Shown: positions 1 to 8,686 of the stretch, in pieces
How positions within the stretch are numbered: the first letter of the stretch is position 1
How the letters are laid out: each line of letters opens with the position of its first letter
Origin: Kitasatospora acidiphila
GTDB lineage: Bacteria; Actinomycetota; Actinomycetes; Streptomycetales; Streptomycetaceae
Direction of reading: 5' to 3'
Assembly (NCBI RefSeq): GCF_006636205.1
Contig: NZ_VIGB01000003.1
Span: 4,268,501 to 4,332,500 of the forward strand
DNA: 64,000 nucleotides
Position numbers and translations under genes: made by a program
The notes under the pieces: model-generated
The model's input: the letters and a program-made list of their open reading frames with translations, nothing else
What the model was told of the DNA's origin: nothing
Databases searched by the model: none

Positions 1-1176
1 CTCGCGCAGCATCCGGACCAGCGCGCGCTGGGTGTTGCCGCGGACGATCGAGTCGTCGACCACGACCAGCTTCTTGCCGGCGATCACCTCGCGCAGCGGG
101 TTGAGCTTGAGCCGGATGCCGAGCTGGCGGATGGTCTGGCTGGGCTGGATGAAGGTGCGCCCGACGTAGGCGTTCTTCACCAGGCCGGCGCCGAACGGGA
201 TGCCGCTGGCCTCCGCGTAACCGATCGCGGCGGGGGTGCCGGACTCGGGGGTGGCTATCACCAGGTCGGCCTCGACGGGCGCCTCGGCGGCCAGCTTGCG
301 GCCCATCTCCACCCGGGAGAGGTAGACGTTGCGCCCGGCGATCGAGGTGTCGGGGCGGGCCAGGTAGACGTACTCGAAGACGCAGCCCTTGGGCTTGGCC
401 TCGGCGAAGCGCGAGCTGCGCATGCCGTTCTCGTCGATCGCGATCAGCTCGCCCGGCTCCACCTCGCGGATGAAGGAGGCACCGCAGATGTCCAGGGCCG
501 AGGTCTCGGACGCGACCACCCAGCCGCGCTCCAGCCGGCCGAGCACCAGCGGGCGGATGCCCTGCGGGTCGCGGGCCGCGTAGAGGGTGTTCTCGTCCAT
601 GAAGACCAGCGAGAAGGCGCCGCGGACCTCGGGGAGGATCGTGCGGGCGGTCTCCTCGATGGACAGGTCGGGGTGGCCGGCCAGCAGGGCCGTGAGCAGG
701 TCGGTGTCATTGGTCGCCGCGGTGCGGCCGGACCGGGAGACGTGCTCCTCGCCGGGCAGCTCGGCGACCATCGCCGCGAGTTCGGCGGTGTTGACCAGGT
801 TTCCGTTGTGACCGAGCGCCAGCGAACCGTGCGCGGTCGCCCGGAACGTCGGCTGGGCGTTCTCCCAGACCGAGGACCCGGTGGTCGAGTAGCGGGCATG
901 TCCAACGGCGATATGACCGTGCAACGACCCCAGGGAGGCCTCGTCGAAGACCTGGGACACCAGGCCCATGTCCTTGAAGACGAGAATCTGGGAGCCATTG
1001 CTCACTGCGATGCCCGCGGATTCCTGTCCGCGGTGCTGCAGGGCATAGAGGCCGAAGTACGTGAGCTTGGCGACCTCCTCGCCGGGGGCCCAGACCCCGA
1101 AGACGCCACATGCGTCCTGGGGGCCCTTCTCGCCGGGAAGGAGATCGTGGTTGAGTCTTCCGTCACCACGTGGCAC
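1..1176 (-). CDS. purF: Amidophosphoribosyltransferase PurF (3' end outside window)
   Basis: Catalyses the first committed step of de novo purine synthesis, PRPP plus glutamine to phosphoribosylamine, in the cytoplasm. The 392 visible residues hold a short propeptide followed by the catalytic N-terminal nucleophile Cys at residue 23 (context DACGVFGVW). The class II glutamine amidotransferase domain follows (HRGQES, GHNGN). The phosphoribosyltransferase domain ends at the window edge in the PRPP loop VVDDSIVRGNT. About 120 C-terminal residues are missing from the window. The start chosen is GTG at 1176, giving the VPRGDGRLNHDL N-terminus I know from Streptomyces PurF; no ATG fits. purA lies only 1.1 kb away, transcribed divergently. 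Confidence 0.95.
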   Translation of the reverse strand, partial: MPRGDGRLNHDLLPGEKGPQDACGVFGVWAPGEEVAKLTYFGLYALQHRGQESAGIAVSNGSQILVFKDMGLVSQVFDEASLGSLHGHIAVGHARYSTTGSSVWENAQPTFRATAHGSLALGHNGNLVNTAELAAMVAELPGEEHVSRSGRTAATNDTDLLTALLAGHPDLSIEETARTILPEVRGAFSLVFMDENTLYAARDPQGIRPLVLGRLERGWVVASETSALDICGASFIREVEPGELIAIDENGMRSSRFAEAKPKGCVFEYVYLARPDTSIAGRNVYLSRVEMGRKLAAEAPVEADLVIATPESGTPAAIGYAEASGIPFGAGLVKNAYVGRTFIQPSQTIRQLGIRLKLNPLREVIAGKKLVVVDDSIVRGNTQRALVRMLRE

Positions 1177-1355
1177 GTCTTCGAGTCTAGGGCAGCGGAC
1201 CCCGGTCTCGGCCGCCGGGAGCGGCCTGGAACTGGCCCTTTGACCGGCAACGCGCGTAGAACGAACCCCTTACCACAGCGCTCGGGCAGGCCGGGCACGG
1301 ACCGGGGCCTTCGCGGTGACCTCGCTCACGTCCGGGCCGCGGCGCGCCCCGCGGG

Positions 1356-2188
1356 TCAGCCCGTGGGCAGCACCAGGTGCCAGGCGGCCGGGTGCGCGGT
1401 CCAGGTGCGGGCCGGCACGGGGCCCGCCGGGCAGCCGTCCGCCTCGTACCCGAAGTCGGGGCCGGCCACCGTGATCCGCGAGGCCCGCACCCGCAGCAGG
1501 CTGCGCCCGGCGCCGGCGGCCCGCACCACCACCTCCGCCGACTCGGCCCCGGCCGGCAGCCGCAGCGCCACCAGCCGCGGCTGCCGGCCGGCGCCGGCGA
1601 GCTCGCGGCCGTCCGCCTCGATCCGCAGTCGCTCCCCCGGTTGGGCCACCTGCTCGGCCGCAATCAATTTCGCCCAGAGCGAACGCCAGCCACCCGGACG
1701 GACCTGCCGCCGCCCGGGGATCCGCACCTCGCCGAGCACCACCCCGTCCCCGTCGTCCAGCAGCAGGCCGAGCTGCCGCGGCACCCCGGCGAGCACCGCG
1801 CGGGCCGCCGCCACCGGCTCCACCGGCACCCCGAGCGAGCGGGCCAGCGCCACCTCGCGACCGCCGCCCACCGGCACCACGGCGACCGGCCCGGCCGCCA
1901 ACTCCCCGTGTCGGTGCAGCGCCTGGACCACCCGCTGGAGCGCCAGGTCGGAGCCGACCACCACCGGCCGGCGCCGCCCGCGGTGCGAGAGCACCCGGTC
2001 CAGCTCGGCCGCGTTCTCCGGCAGCGCCACCTTCACGTCCGCCCCGCCGCTCAGCACATCCCGGGCGATCCGCACCGCCTCGCCGTCGGTCGCCTTGGCG
2101 GCCGGGTCGAGCAGCACCAGCAGTGGTGCGGTGCCCGGCGGTCCGGCGGCGTCGGGGGGCTGGGGGCGGGCGTGGACTGGGACGACAC
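1356..2188 (-). CDS. Diacylglycerol kinase catalytic-domain protein, N-terminal frameshift
   Basis: Probable lipid or diacylglycerol kinase-like protein (DAGK_cat fold). The main frame, 2117-1356, reads LLVLLDPAAKATDGEAVRIA, then a Gly-rich VVPVGGGREVALARSLGVP segment resembling the GGDGT nucleotide loop of the family. The best ribosome site (GAGGAAGG) precedes a GTG at 2188 in another frame (VSSQSTPAPSPP). That frame runs into the kinase frame only if one base is restored in the C-run near 2140-2165. The span 2188-1356 is 833 nt, one short of a multiple of three. Read literally, translation would have to start inside the domain at GTG 2117. It diverges from purA and shares the 2189-2314 promoter region. 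A sequencing indel and a true frameshift are both possible. Confidence 0.75.
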
Positions 2189-2223
2189 GACCGGTCCTTC
2201 CTCAGGTAATCTCTCGGTGCAAG

Positions 2224-2293
2224 AGCCCCTTGCGCTATTGCGCCAGGGGCTTCGTCTATCTCGGGGCAGACTGCGGCCTACGCAGGATGCCCC
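2224..2293 (+). promoter_or_regulatory. Two-hairpin structured leader of purA
   Basis: Two stable hairpins precede purA. At 2224-2251, AGCCCC and GCGC pair with GCGC and GGGGCT around a TATT loop. At 2263-2293, GGGGCA pairs with TGCCCC and encloses CTGCG paired with CGCAG. No U-run follows either one, so they are not simple terminators. The purA ribosome site (GGAAGGGG) starts about 5 nt after the second hairpin. A cis-regulatory RNA or mRNA-stabilising leader is inference; the pairings themselves are seen directly. Confidence 0.5.
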
Positions 2294-2314
2294 AACCGGA
2301 AGGGGTGTACGCCT

Positions 2315-3598
2315 GTGCCGGCACTCGTGCTCGTTGGTGCCCAGTGGGGAGACGAGGGCAAGGGGAAGGCCACGGACCTCCTCGGCGGCTCCGTCGACTA
2401 CGTCGTCCGCTACCAGGGCGGCAACAACGCCGGTCACACGGTGGTCATCGGCGACCAGAAGTACGCGCTGCACCTGCTGCCTTCCGGCATCCTGAGCCCG
2501 AACGTCGTGCCGGTCATCGGCAACGGCGTGGTGATCGACCCGGCCGTGCTGCTCTCCGAGCTGGAGGGCCTGAACGCCCGCGGCATCGACACCTCCAAGC
2601 TGCTGATCTCGGGCAACGCCCACCTGATCACGCCGTACCACCGGACCCTGGACAAGGTGACCGAGCGGTTCCTCGGCAAGCGCAAGATCGGCACCACCGG
2701 ACGCGGCATCGGCCCGGCCTACGCGGACAAGATCAACCGGATCGGCATCCGGGTGCAGGACCTCTTCGACGAGTCGATCCTGCGCCAGAAGGTCGAAGCC
2801 GCGCTGGACCACAAGAACCAGATCCTGGTCAAGCTGTACAACCGCCGCGCCATGCCGGCCGACCTGGTGGTCCAGGAGTACCTGGGCTACGCCGAGAAGA
2901 TCCGCCCGTTCCTGTCCGACACCACCCTGGTGCTGGACGAGGCGCTGAAGGCCGACAAGGTGGTCCTGCTGGAGGGCGGCCAGGGCACCCTGCTGGACGT
3001 CGACCACGGCACCTACCCGTTCGTCACCTCCTCCAACCCGACCTCCGGCGGCGCCTGCACCGGTTCCGGCATCGGCCCCACCAAGATCGACCGAGTGATC
3101 GGCATCCTGAAGGCCTACACCACCCGGGTCGGCTCCGGCCCGTTCCCGACCGAGCTGCTGGACGAGGACGGCGAGAAGCTGCGCCAGATCGGCGGCGAGC
3201 GGGGTGTCACCACCGGCCGTGACCGCCGCTGCGGCTGGTTCGACGCGGTGATCGCCCGCTACGCGACCCGGGTCAACGGCCTGACCGACTTCTTCCTCAC
3301 CAAGCTCGACGTGCTCACCGGCTGGGAGCAGATCCCGGTCTGCGTGGCCTACGAGATCGACGGCCAGCGGGTCGACGAACTGCCGTACAGCCAGACCGAC
3401 TTCCACCACGCCAAGCCGATCTACGAGTACCTGCCCGGCTGGAGCGAGGACATCAGCAAGGCGAAGACCTTCGGCGACCTGCCGAAGAACGCCCAGGCCT
3501 ATGTGAAGGCGCTGGAGGAGATGTCGGGCGCCCCGATCTCCGCGATCGGCGTCGGCCCCGGCCGGACCGAGACGATCGAGATCAACTCCTTCATCTGA
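2315..3598 (+). CDS. purA: Adenylosuccinate synthetase
   Basis: Joins IMP and aspartate using GTP to give adenylosuccinate, the first AMP-specific step of purine synthesis; cytoplasmic. It is 427 residues, the normal family length. Near the N-terminus it has the P-loop-like GAQWGDEGKGK with catalytic Asp and the NNAGHT catalytic-His segment. The IMP-binding region KIGTTGRGIGPAY, the LLEGGQGTLLD segment and the GVTTGRDRRCGWFD segment follow, and it ends in the GPGRTETI GTP-binding element. The start is GTG 2315, preceded by GGAAGGGG at 6-9 nt spacing. Transcribed alone, with a structured leader upstream and a hairpin terminator at 3612-3648. Together with purF it makes this a purine locus. Confidence 0.98.
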   Translation: MPALVLVGAQWGDEGKGKATDLLGGSVDYVVRYQGGNNAGHTVVIGDQKYALHLLPSGILSPNVVPVIGNGVVIDPAVLLSELEGLNARGIDTSKLLISGNAHLITPYHRTLDKVTERFLGKRKIGTTGRGIGPAYADKINRIGIRVQDLFDESILRQKVEAALDHKNQILVKLYNRRAMPADLVVQEYLGYAEKIRPFLSDTTLVLDEALKADKVVLLEGGQGTLLDVDHGTYPFVTSSNPTSGGACTGSGIGPTKIDRVIGILKAYTTRVGSGPFPTELLDEDGEKLRQIGGERGVTTGRDRRCGWFDAVIARYATRVNGLTDFFLTKLDVLTGWEQIPVCVAYEIDGQRVDELPYSQTDFHHAKPIYEYLPGWSEDISKAKTFGDLPKNAQAYVKALEEMSGAPISAIGVGPGRTETIEINSFI

Positions 3599-3611
3599 TC
3601 CCTTCCTGCTG

Positions 3612-3648
3612 AAGCCCCTGGCAGAGCCGACCGCTCCGCCAGGGGCTT
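3612..3648 (+). terminator. Terminator after purA
   Basis: An 11-bp perfect stem (AAGCCCCTGGC with GCCAGGGGCTT) with a 15-nt loop starts 14 nt after the purA stop. The arm sequence resembles that of the first purA leader hairpin. Confidence 0.8.
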
Positions 3649-3665
3649 TCGCCTGCCCGCCCGCT

Positions 3666-3705
3666 ATTGCACTAGTACATACATCTATTGCGTCTAGTTC
3701 AACTG
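3666..3705 (+). promoter_or_regulatory. AT-rich promoter/operator region before the GNAT gene
   Basis: This is a conspicuous low-GC island in a very GC-rich neighbourhood. It contains CACTAGTACATACATC and CTAGTTCAACT, with CTAGT repeated directly. It resembles the AT-rich TAGTTCAA element upstream of the pirin gene at 14184. Promoter plus regulator site is inference. Confidence 0.35.
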
Positions 3706-3723
3706 CCCAGTACCGTTTCGATC

Positions 3724-4320
3724 ATGACCGCGAAGACCCCCGCCCCCGTCACCCTCACCGGCCGGCACGTCCGCCTGGAGCCGCTGCGCCGCGACCACAC
3801 CGCGGACCTCTTCGTCGCCGCCGGTGGCGAGGAGGAGGTGTTCCGCTGGCTGCCCTGGGGCACTCCGCAGACCGAGGCGGAGATGGCCGAGGTCGTCGAG
3901 GGGTACCTGAAGAACCCCGGCTGCGAGCCGTTCGCCGTCATCGCCGCCGACTCGGACCGGGCGGTCGGCGTCAGCTGCTTCTACGACGTCAACCCGGTCG
4001 ACGAATGGGTGGAGATCGGCGGCACCTGGTACGCCCGCTCGGTCTGGCGCACGGCCGTCAACACCGAGGCGAAGCTGCTGCTCCTCACCCATGCGTTCGA
4101 GGACCTCGGCATGGGCCGGGTGATGTGGAAGACCGACCACCTCAACGAGCGCTCCCAGAACGCCATCCGCCGCCTCGGCGCCCAGTACGAGGGCACCTTC
4201 CGCCGGGCCCGGCGCCGCCCGGACGGCAGCTGGCGGGACAGCGTCTACTTCTCGATGCTCGCCGACGAGTGGCCCGCCGCGAAGGAGCGGCTGACCGGGG
4301 CCCTGCTCGGCCGGGTGTGA
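3724..4320 (+). CDS. GNAT family N-acetyltransferase (RimJ/RimL type)
   Basis: Acetyl-CoA-dependent N-acetyltransferase of 198 residues; substrate unknown. The protein opens VTLTGRHVRLEPLRRDH, the usual Acetyltransf_3 N-terminus. The core is EIGGTWYARSVWRTAVNTEAKLL, containing the acetyl-CoA-binding region, then KTDHLNERSQNAIRRLGA, which is diagnostic of RimJ/RimL-like enzymes. It ends with DSVYFSMLADEW. ATG 3724 is preferred over TTG 3688 because the domain begins eight residues after this ATG and the extra 12 residues are not domain-like. It stands alone between two hairpin terminators. Confidence 0.88.
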   Translation: MTAKTPAPVTLTGRHVRLEPLRRDHTADLFVAAGGEEEVFRWLPWGTPQTEAEMAEVVEGYLKNPGCEPFAVIAADSDRAVGVSCFYDVNPVDEWVEIGGTWYARSVWRTAVNTEAKLLLLTHAFEDLGMGRVMWKTDHLNERSQNAIRRLGAQYEGTFRRARRRPDGSWRDSVYFSMLADEWPAAKERLTGALLGRV

Positions 4321-4347
4321 CCAGCATTCCGCCGCCGGTGCGCGCGC

Positions 4348-4372
4348 GGGGTGCCGACCGGGTCGGCACCCC
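4348..4372. terminator. Bidirectional terminator hairpin
   Basis: Perfect 11-bp stem GGGGTGCCGAC / GTCGGCACCCC with a CGG loop, between the convergent GNAT gene and the LURP-one-like gene. Confidence 0.75.
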
Positions 4373-4395
4373 GGCATCACCGAGCTGAGCGGCCG

Positions 4396-4881
4396 TCAGG
4401 CGTCCTCCGCCACCAGGTGCTCGACGCACACCGCGACCGCCAGCAGCAGGCCGGTGTCCGCGCCGTCGGCGATCCGGACGCCGTAACTGTCGCGCAGCCG
4501 GAACCACTTGCGGGAGATCTCGGCGATCCGGTCGCCGTGCGACTCGATCCGGTAGTCCTTGTCGATCAGATTGCCGTGGATCTCCAACTCGCCGCCGTCC
4601 CGCAGCTCCACGTGGTACTTGTCGCGGAACGGGGTGAAGAGCTTCTTGCGCACCGTGGCGATCACCTCGCCGCGGTGGTCCTCGATCTTCATCGCGTCCC
4701 GGATCGACACCGCCTTGTGCTTGATCACCGCCACCACCCGGCCGCCGGCGTCCTTCAGCTCGAAGGTCTCGCGGATCCGCAGCACCTTGCCGTCCACCAG
4801 GAACGCTTTGGTGCCGTGCTCGTCCTCGATCCAGAAGTCCTCACCGATCGAGAAGAGCCGCTCCCTGACCTGGTACTTCAT
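4396..4881 (-). CDS. LURP-one-related (LOR/DUF567) protein
   Basis: A 161-residue protein of the LURP-one-related family, a tubby/scramblase-like beta-barrel fold. The sequence MKYQVRERLFSIGEDFWI followed by repeated FLVDGK, LRIRETFEL, SIRDAMKIED and FTPFRDKYHV strands is typical, and the length matches bacterial members. It is probably cytosolic or membrane-peripheral; no signal peptide or TM segment is seen. The biochemical role of the family in bacteria is not established. It starts at ATG 4881, is transcribed alone, and converges on the GNAT gene across a hairpin terminator. Confidence 0.85.
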   Translation of the reverse strand: MKYQVRERLFSIGEDFWIEDEHGTKAFLVDGKVLRIRETFELKDAGGRVVAVIKHKAVSIRDAMKIEDHRGEVIATVRKKLFTPFRDKYHVELRDGGELEIHGNLIDKDYRIESHGDRIAEISRKWFRLRDSYGVRIADGADTGLLLAVAVCVEHLVAEDA

Positions 4882-4959
4882 CCCGTGCCTCCGCTGCTCG
4901 CCGCACTGTATCCCCCCGGCCTACCACCGCCGCCGGCCGGCACCGGGCTGCGACACGGA

Positions 4960-5747
4960 CTACGAGAGTTCCCACAGCAGCCGGTAGTAGCGGATCCGCT
5001 CCTGATCCGGCTCGACTCCGTACGCCTCCAGCAGCGGTTCCTCCCAGCCCGGACCGTAGTTCCAGACGGTGCTCCAGGTGGCGACGGCGAGGTCGGCCCA
5101 GCGGTCGGCGACACCCAGCGCGCCGAGGTCGACATGGCCGGTGCAGCTGCCGCCGTCCCCGATCAGGGTGTTGGGAGCGCAGGCGTCGCCGTGGCAGACC
5201 ACGAGCCGGTCGATGGGCGGCCGGTCGGCCAGGGCTGCCAGCGCGTCCTCGACCGTGCCGAACCGCCGATGGTCCGGATGGAACTCCGCCGGATCCAACC
5301 GGCCCGCCGCCGCGTTCTCCCGCGCCCGCGCCACCCGCTGCTCGGCCGACCACTCGAACGGGCAGTCCCCAACCGGCAGTTCCTCATGCAGTCGGCGCAG
5401 CCCCGCCCCGATCGCCCGCACCGCCGTGGCCGGCTCCTGCTTCCAGCGGTCCGCCACCGCCATCGTCCCGGGCAGCCCGGCGGTGACCAGCCACGACCCG
5501 CTCCCGTCCGCCCCCTCACCCAACACCCGCGGCACCACCGCGAACCGCCCGGCCCACCCCAGCCGCACCGCCTCGGCCCCAGGTCCAGCCCGCTCCCCAC
5601 CGGCGCCCACTTCACGAACCGCGCCCCGACCTGGAACGTCAACCCCCCGAGCACATTGCGCCACACCACCCGCAACGGCTGCCCACCCGCCAACTCCACG
5701 ACGCTCTGCGGCACTTCAACCGGTCCCTGCGGCGCTTCAGCGATCAT
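4960..5747 (-). pseudogene. Aminoglycoside phosphotransferase-like gene, frameshifted
   Basis: An APH(3')-type kinase-fold gene split over two frames. From ATG 5747 one frame reads PQSVVELAGGQPLRVVWRNV and ends FVKWAPVGSGLD. The second frame then carries GAEAVRLGWAGRFAVVPRVL, the catalytic loop VVCHGDACAPNTLIG and the metal site GHVDLGALGVADRWADLA. The junction lies at about 5575-5590 in a G/C run. The whole span is one base short of a multiple of three, so restoring one base gives one 262-residue protein. The Brenner-type HGD...N and the D of VDLG are intact. The ATG overlaps the upstream stop (ATGA), so translation is coupled to the unknown gene before it. Whether it confers resistance cannot be judged. 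Confidence 0.8.
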
Positions 5748-6499
5748 CCTGGCATTGTCGCTCCGCCGCCCGAGCCCGGGTCAAGCGGTTTCCGGGACCA
5801 TGGCTTCGGCCGTGGGCCTATGCGCGGGTCACGAACCCGGGGTGGGGGCGCCACCCGGTGGCGGATGTAGTCGTTCGGATGCGACCGGGCGAGCGCCAGC
5901 GCGGTATCCACCAAGTCATGCAGCTCAGGCGGGTAATACGACTTCTGGAGCGGCAGTCGGGGGATGATGCTGCACTGAACGCCCAGGTGGTCGCTGCTCA
6001 CGAACTCGCGGAGTGCGGCCTCGTACCACTCACTCGTGAGGACGAACCTGTCGTCCTCCTCCCTCTGGCATCCGACTCCCTCTTCCGCCGCCCTGACCTC
6101 AGGAAGCTGAAGCTGCAGAGCCGACCAGTACCAGGCCCGCGCCGCCCCGGCCCGCTCCAGATCGCTACCCGTCCACAGGAACTCGAGCAGGGTGCTTCGG
6201 ACCCGCCTGCGGCCGAACGCATTGAGGGCGGGCTCCAGGTACCACCGGTTGAAGCTCGGGTCCGGCTCATAGACGGCTGCCTTCACGAGCGTGCCGCAGG
6301 ACTCCTCAGGCAGCAGCAACCCGCCCTTCCTGGAGGCTGTTCGCAGCGCGTGCCCGACACGGCGGCCCCACCGCCACTCGTCACCCGGCTCGGCCGGAGC
6401 AACGTCGAGCTCGACGATCTCCACCAGCTCCCCCAGGCACCGCAGCAGCAGCTGCCGTCCGTCCTCTGCGACGCCGGCGGCCGTTCCGTTCCCGTCCAC
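5744..6499 (-). CDS. Hypothetical protein coupled to the APH-like gene
   Basis: About 251 residues with no family I can name confidently. Visible segments are LLLRCLGELVEIVELDVAP, EWRWGRRVGHALRTA, the motif LLEFLWTGSDLERAGAARAWYW, and a hydrophilic C-terminus. The helical GSDLERAGAARAWYW pattern recalls Streptomyces HEAT-like hypothetical proteins that track gene neighbourhoods, but this is only a resemblance. There is no signal peptide or TM segment. GTG 6499 is chosen because it follows a strong GGGGAGGGG site; an ATG at 6640 would add 47 low-complexity residues. The stop overlaps the APH-like start by four bases. Confidence 0.6.
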   Translation of the reverse strand: MDGNGTAAGVAEDGRQLLLRCLGELVEIVELDVAPAEPGDEWRWGRRVGHALRTASRKGGLLLPEESCGTLVKAAVYEPDPSFNRWYLEPALNAFGRRRVRSTLLEFLWTGSDLERAGAARAWYWSALQLQLPEVRAAEEGVGCQREEDDRFVLTSEWYEAALREFVSSDHLGVQCSIIPRLPLQKSYYPPELHDLVDTALALARSHPNDYIRHRVAPPPRVRDPRIGPRPKPWSRKPLDPGSGGGATMPG

Positions 6500-6817
6500 C
6501 GATACCCACCCCTCCCCTGTAGCAGAGCCGCGCGGAATGCTTCCACAATCGGATGAGACTGGAGGAGGGCACGACTCTGCTGAAACGGCTCCCACTCCGG
6601 CAGGCACCGCTTCCGGAAACGCCGAGCGCCCCGGCACCATGATGGCGGGGGCGCTCCTGACAGCTGGTCATACTTCCTGTGAGCTGCGGCCCGCACCCAG
6701 GAGTTGAGCGCCTGACTACAGACCTGCCTCATCCAGCAGCAGGTACAGCACACCGACCAGCGATCCGCTGCTGACGATGAGGAATGTCTCCGCAGCCCGA
6801 TGAGGTTGGATACGAGC
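6500..6817. other. Intergenic region with one hairpin
   Basis: A 318-nt divergent gap that should hold the promoters of both flanking genes. A stem of nine base pairs, GAGCGCCCC (6624-6632) with GGGGCGCTC (6648-6656), is the only clear structure. No convincing gene, tRNA or operator was seen. Confidence 0.4.
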
Positions 6818-8638
6818 ATGGCCTCTCGTGCACGTGTCCGCGCCCCCGAACTGATCGGCAAGGGCGGTTGGCTCAATACCGGCGGCAAGGATCTGACCCT
6901 GGCGGATCTCCGGGGCAAGATCGTCATCGCTGATTTCTGGACCTTTTGCTGCATCAACTGTCTGCACGTCCTGGACGAGCTGCGTGAGTTGGAGGAGAAG
7001 CACCGCGACACGGTGGTGATCGTCGGGGTGCACTCGCCGAAGTTCGTGCATGAGGCGGACCACCAGGCCGTGGTGGACGCGGTGGCGCGGTACGAGGTGG
7101 CGCATCCGGTGTTGGACGATCCGGAGTTGGCGACCTGGAAGCAGTACGCGGTGCGGGCGTGGCCGACGCTGGTGGTGATCGATCCCGAGGGGTACGTGGT
7201 CGCGCAGCACGCCGGGGAGGGGCATGCGCACGCGATCGAGCGGCTGGTCGAGGAGCTGGAGGAGGAGCACGCGGCGAAGGGGACGCTGCGGCGCGGCGAC
7301 GGGCCCTATGTGCCGCCGGAGCCGGTGGCGGGGGCGCTGAAGTTCCCCGGCAAGGCGGTGCGGCTGCCCGGTGGGGGCTTCCTGGTGGCCGACGCGGGGC
7401 ACCACTCGCTGGTCGAGCTGGCCGAGGACGGCGAGACCGTGGTGCGCCGGATCGGCGACGGCGAGCGCGGCCTGGTCGACGGCGTCTCGCCCCGGTTCAG
7501 TGAGCCGCAGGGCCTGGCGCTGGTGTCGGAGGGCCTGGGGCTGGGCTATGACGTGGTGGTCGCCGACACGGTGAACCACGCGCTGCGCGGGGTCCGGCTG
7601 GCCGACGGCTCGGTGACCACGCTGGCGGGCACCGGGCGGCAGTGGTGGCAGGGCTCGCCGACCAGTGGCCCGGCGACCGAGGTGGACCTCTCCTCGCCGT
7701 GGGACGTCGCCTTCTTCGACGACCGGGTGTGGATCGCGATGGCCGGGGTGCACCAGCTGTGGGCGTTCGACCCGGCCGCCGGCACGGTCGCCGTCGCGGC
7801 CGGCACCACCAACGAGGGCCTGGTGGACGGTCCGGTGGCGGAGGCCTGGTTCGCCCAGCCCTCCGGCCTGGCGGTCTCCCCGGACGGCTCCACGCTCTGG
7901 GTGGCGGACAGCGAGACCTCGGCGGTCCGCTACGTTTCACGTGAAACCAAGCAGGTGCACAGCGTGGTCGGCACCGGCCTGTTCGACTTCGGCCACCGGG
8001 ACGGCGCGGCCGAGCAGGCGCTGCTGCAGCACCCGCTGGGCGTCACCGTGCTGCCCGACGGCTCGGTGGCGATCGCCGACACCTACAACCACGCGCTGCG
8101 CCGCTACAACCCGGCGACCGGCGAGGTCAGCACCCTCGCCACCGACCTGCGCGAGCCGTCCGGCGCGGTGCTGGTCGGCGAGGACATCGTGGTGGTGGAA
8201 TCGGCCCGGCACCGGCTGACCCGGCTGCGGCTGCCCGAGGAGGCGGTGCAGGTGGAGTCGGTGGCGCACCGGACCCAGCGCGCCGCCACCGAGGTGGCCC
8301 CCGGCGCGCTCCGGCTCGACGTGGTGTTCACCGCGCCGACCGGCCAGAAGCTGGACGAGCGCTACGGCCCGTCGACCCGGCTGCTGGTCAGCGCCACCCC
8401 GCCGGAGCTGCTGGTCTCGGGCGCGGGTGCGGACAGCGCGCTCTCCCGCGAGCTGGTGCTCTCCGCCGAGGTGACGGAGGGCGTGCTGCACGTCTCCGCG
8501 ATGGCTGCCTCCTGCGACGACGACCCGGAGATCGAGTACCCGGCCTGCCACGTGCACCAGCAGGACTGGGGTGTGCCGGTGAAGCTGGTCGCGGGCGGTG
8601 CCACCCGGCTGCCGCTGGTGCTGGCCGGCATGGAGTAG
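6818..8638 (+). CDS. NHL repeat-containing thioredoxin family protein
   Basis: A 606-residue two-part protein. Residues about 1-160 are a TlpA/thioredoxin-like domain with the redox motif FWTFCCINC and the cis-Pro region VRAWPTLVVID. Residues about 170-500 are NHL beta-propeller repeats, for example FLVADAGHHSLVELAEDG, VVADTVNHALRGV and VAIADTYNHALRRYN. A C-terminal beta-rich domain follows. No export signal is visible, so it is probably cytoplasmic. It is thought to act as a thiol-disulfide protein with a propeller partner-binding surface; the substrate is unknown. ATG 6818 is preferred over ATG 6800 because homologues begin MASRARVRAPEL. The gene carries a perfect parS site in frame at 7934-7947. 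Confidence 0.92.
   Translation: MASRARVRAPELIGKGGWLNTGGKDLTLADLRGKIVIADFWTFCCINCLHVLDELRELEEKHRDTVVIVGVHSPKFVHEADHQAVVDAVARYEVAHPVLDDPELATWKQYAVRAWPTLVVIDPEGYVVAQHAGEGHAHAIERLVEELEEEHAAKGTLRRGDGPYVPPEPVAGALKFPGKAVRLPGGGFLVADAGHHSLVELAEDGETVVRRIGDGERGLVDGVSPRFSEPQGLALVSEGLGLGYDVVVADTVNHALRGVRLADGSVTTLAGTGRQWWQGSPTSGPATEVDLSSPWDVAFFDDRVWIAMAGVHQLWAFDPAAGTVAVAAGTTNEGLVDGPVAEAWFAQPSGLAVSPDGSTLWVADSETSAVRYVSRETKQVHSVVGTGLFDFGHRDGAAEQALLQHPLGVTVLPDGSVAIADTYNHALRRYNPATGEVSTLATDLREPSGAVLVGEDIVVVESARHRLTRLRLPEEAVQVESVAHRTQRAATEVAPGALRLDVVFTAPTGQKLDERYGPSTRLLVSATPPELLVSGAGADSALSRELVLSAEVTEGVLHVSAMAASCDDDPEIEYPACHVHQQDWGVPVKLVAGGATRLPLVLAGME
7934..7947. other. parS centromere-like site (ParB binding)
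   Basis: Perfect 14-bp palindrome GTTTCACGTGAAAC, identical to the Streptomyces parS consensus. It lies inside the NHL-thioredoxin coding region, where it encodes VSRET without disrupting the protein. Streptomyces parS sites cluster around oriC, so this supports an origin-proximal location. No second perfect copy was noticed in the window. Confidence 0.92.
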
Positions 8639-8647
8639 CGGGACGGG

Positions 8648-8679
8648 TCAGGGCCGACCCGCCCGCGGGCCGGCCCTGA
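8648..8679. terminator. Bidirectional terminator
   Basis: Nine-bp stem TCAGGGCCG / CGGCCCTGA with a 14-nt GC-rich loop, between the convergent NHL-thioredoxin and aminopeptidase genes. Confidence 0.7.
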
Positions 8680-8686
8680 ACGAGCC

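Noticed and set aside
673..3222. Very long plus-strand open frame (849 codons) across purF, DAGK and purA
   Set aside because: It is a shadow produced by high GC: out of register with purA, antisense to purF, with Arg/Pro/Gly-rich composition and no domain.
6500..6817. Possible minus-strand protein fragment in the divergent gap before the NHL-thioredoxin gene
   Set aside because: A few segments look protein-like, but no start, ribosome site or domain supports a gene.
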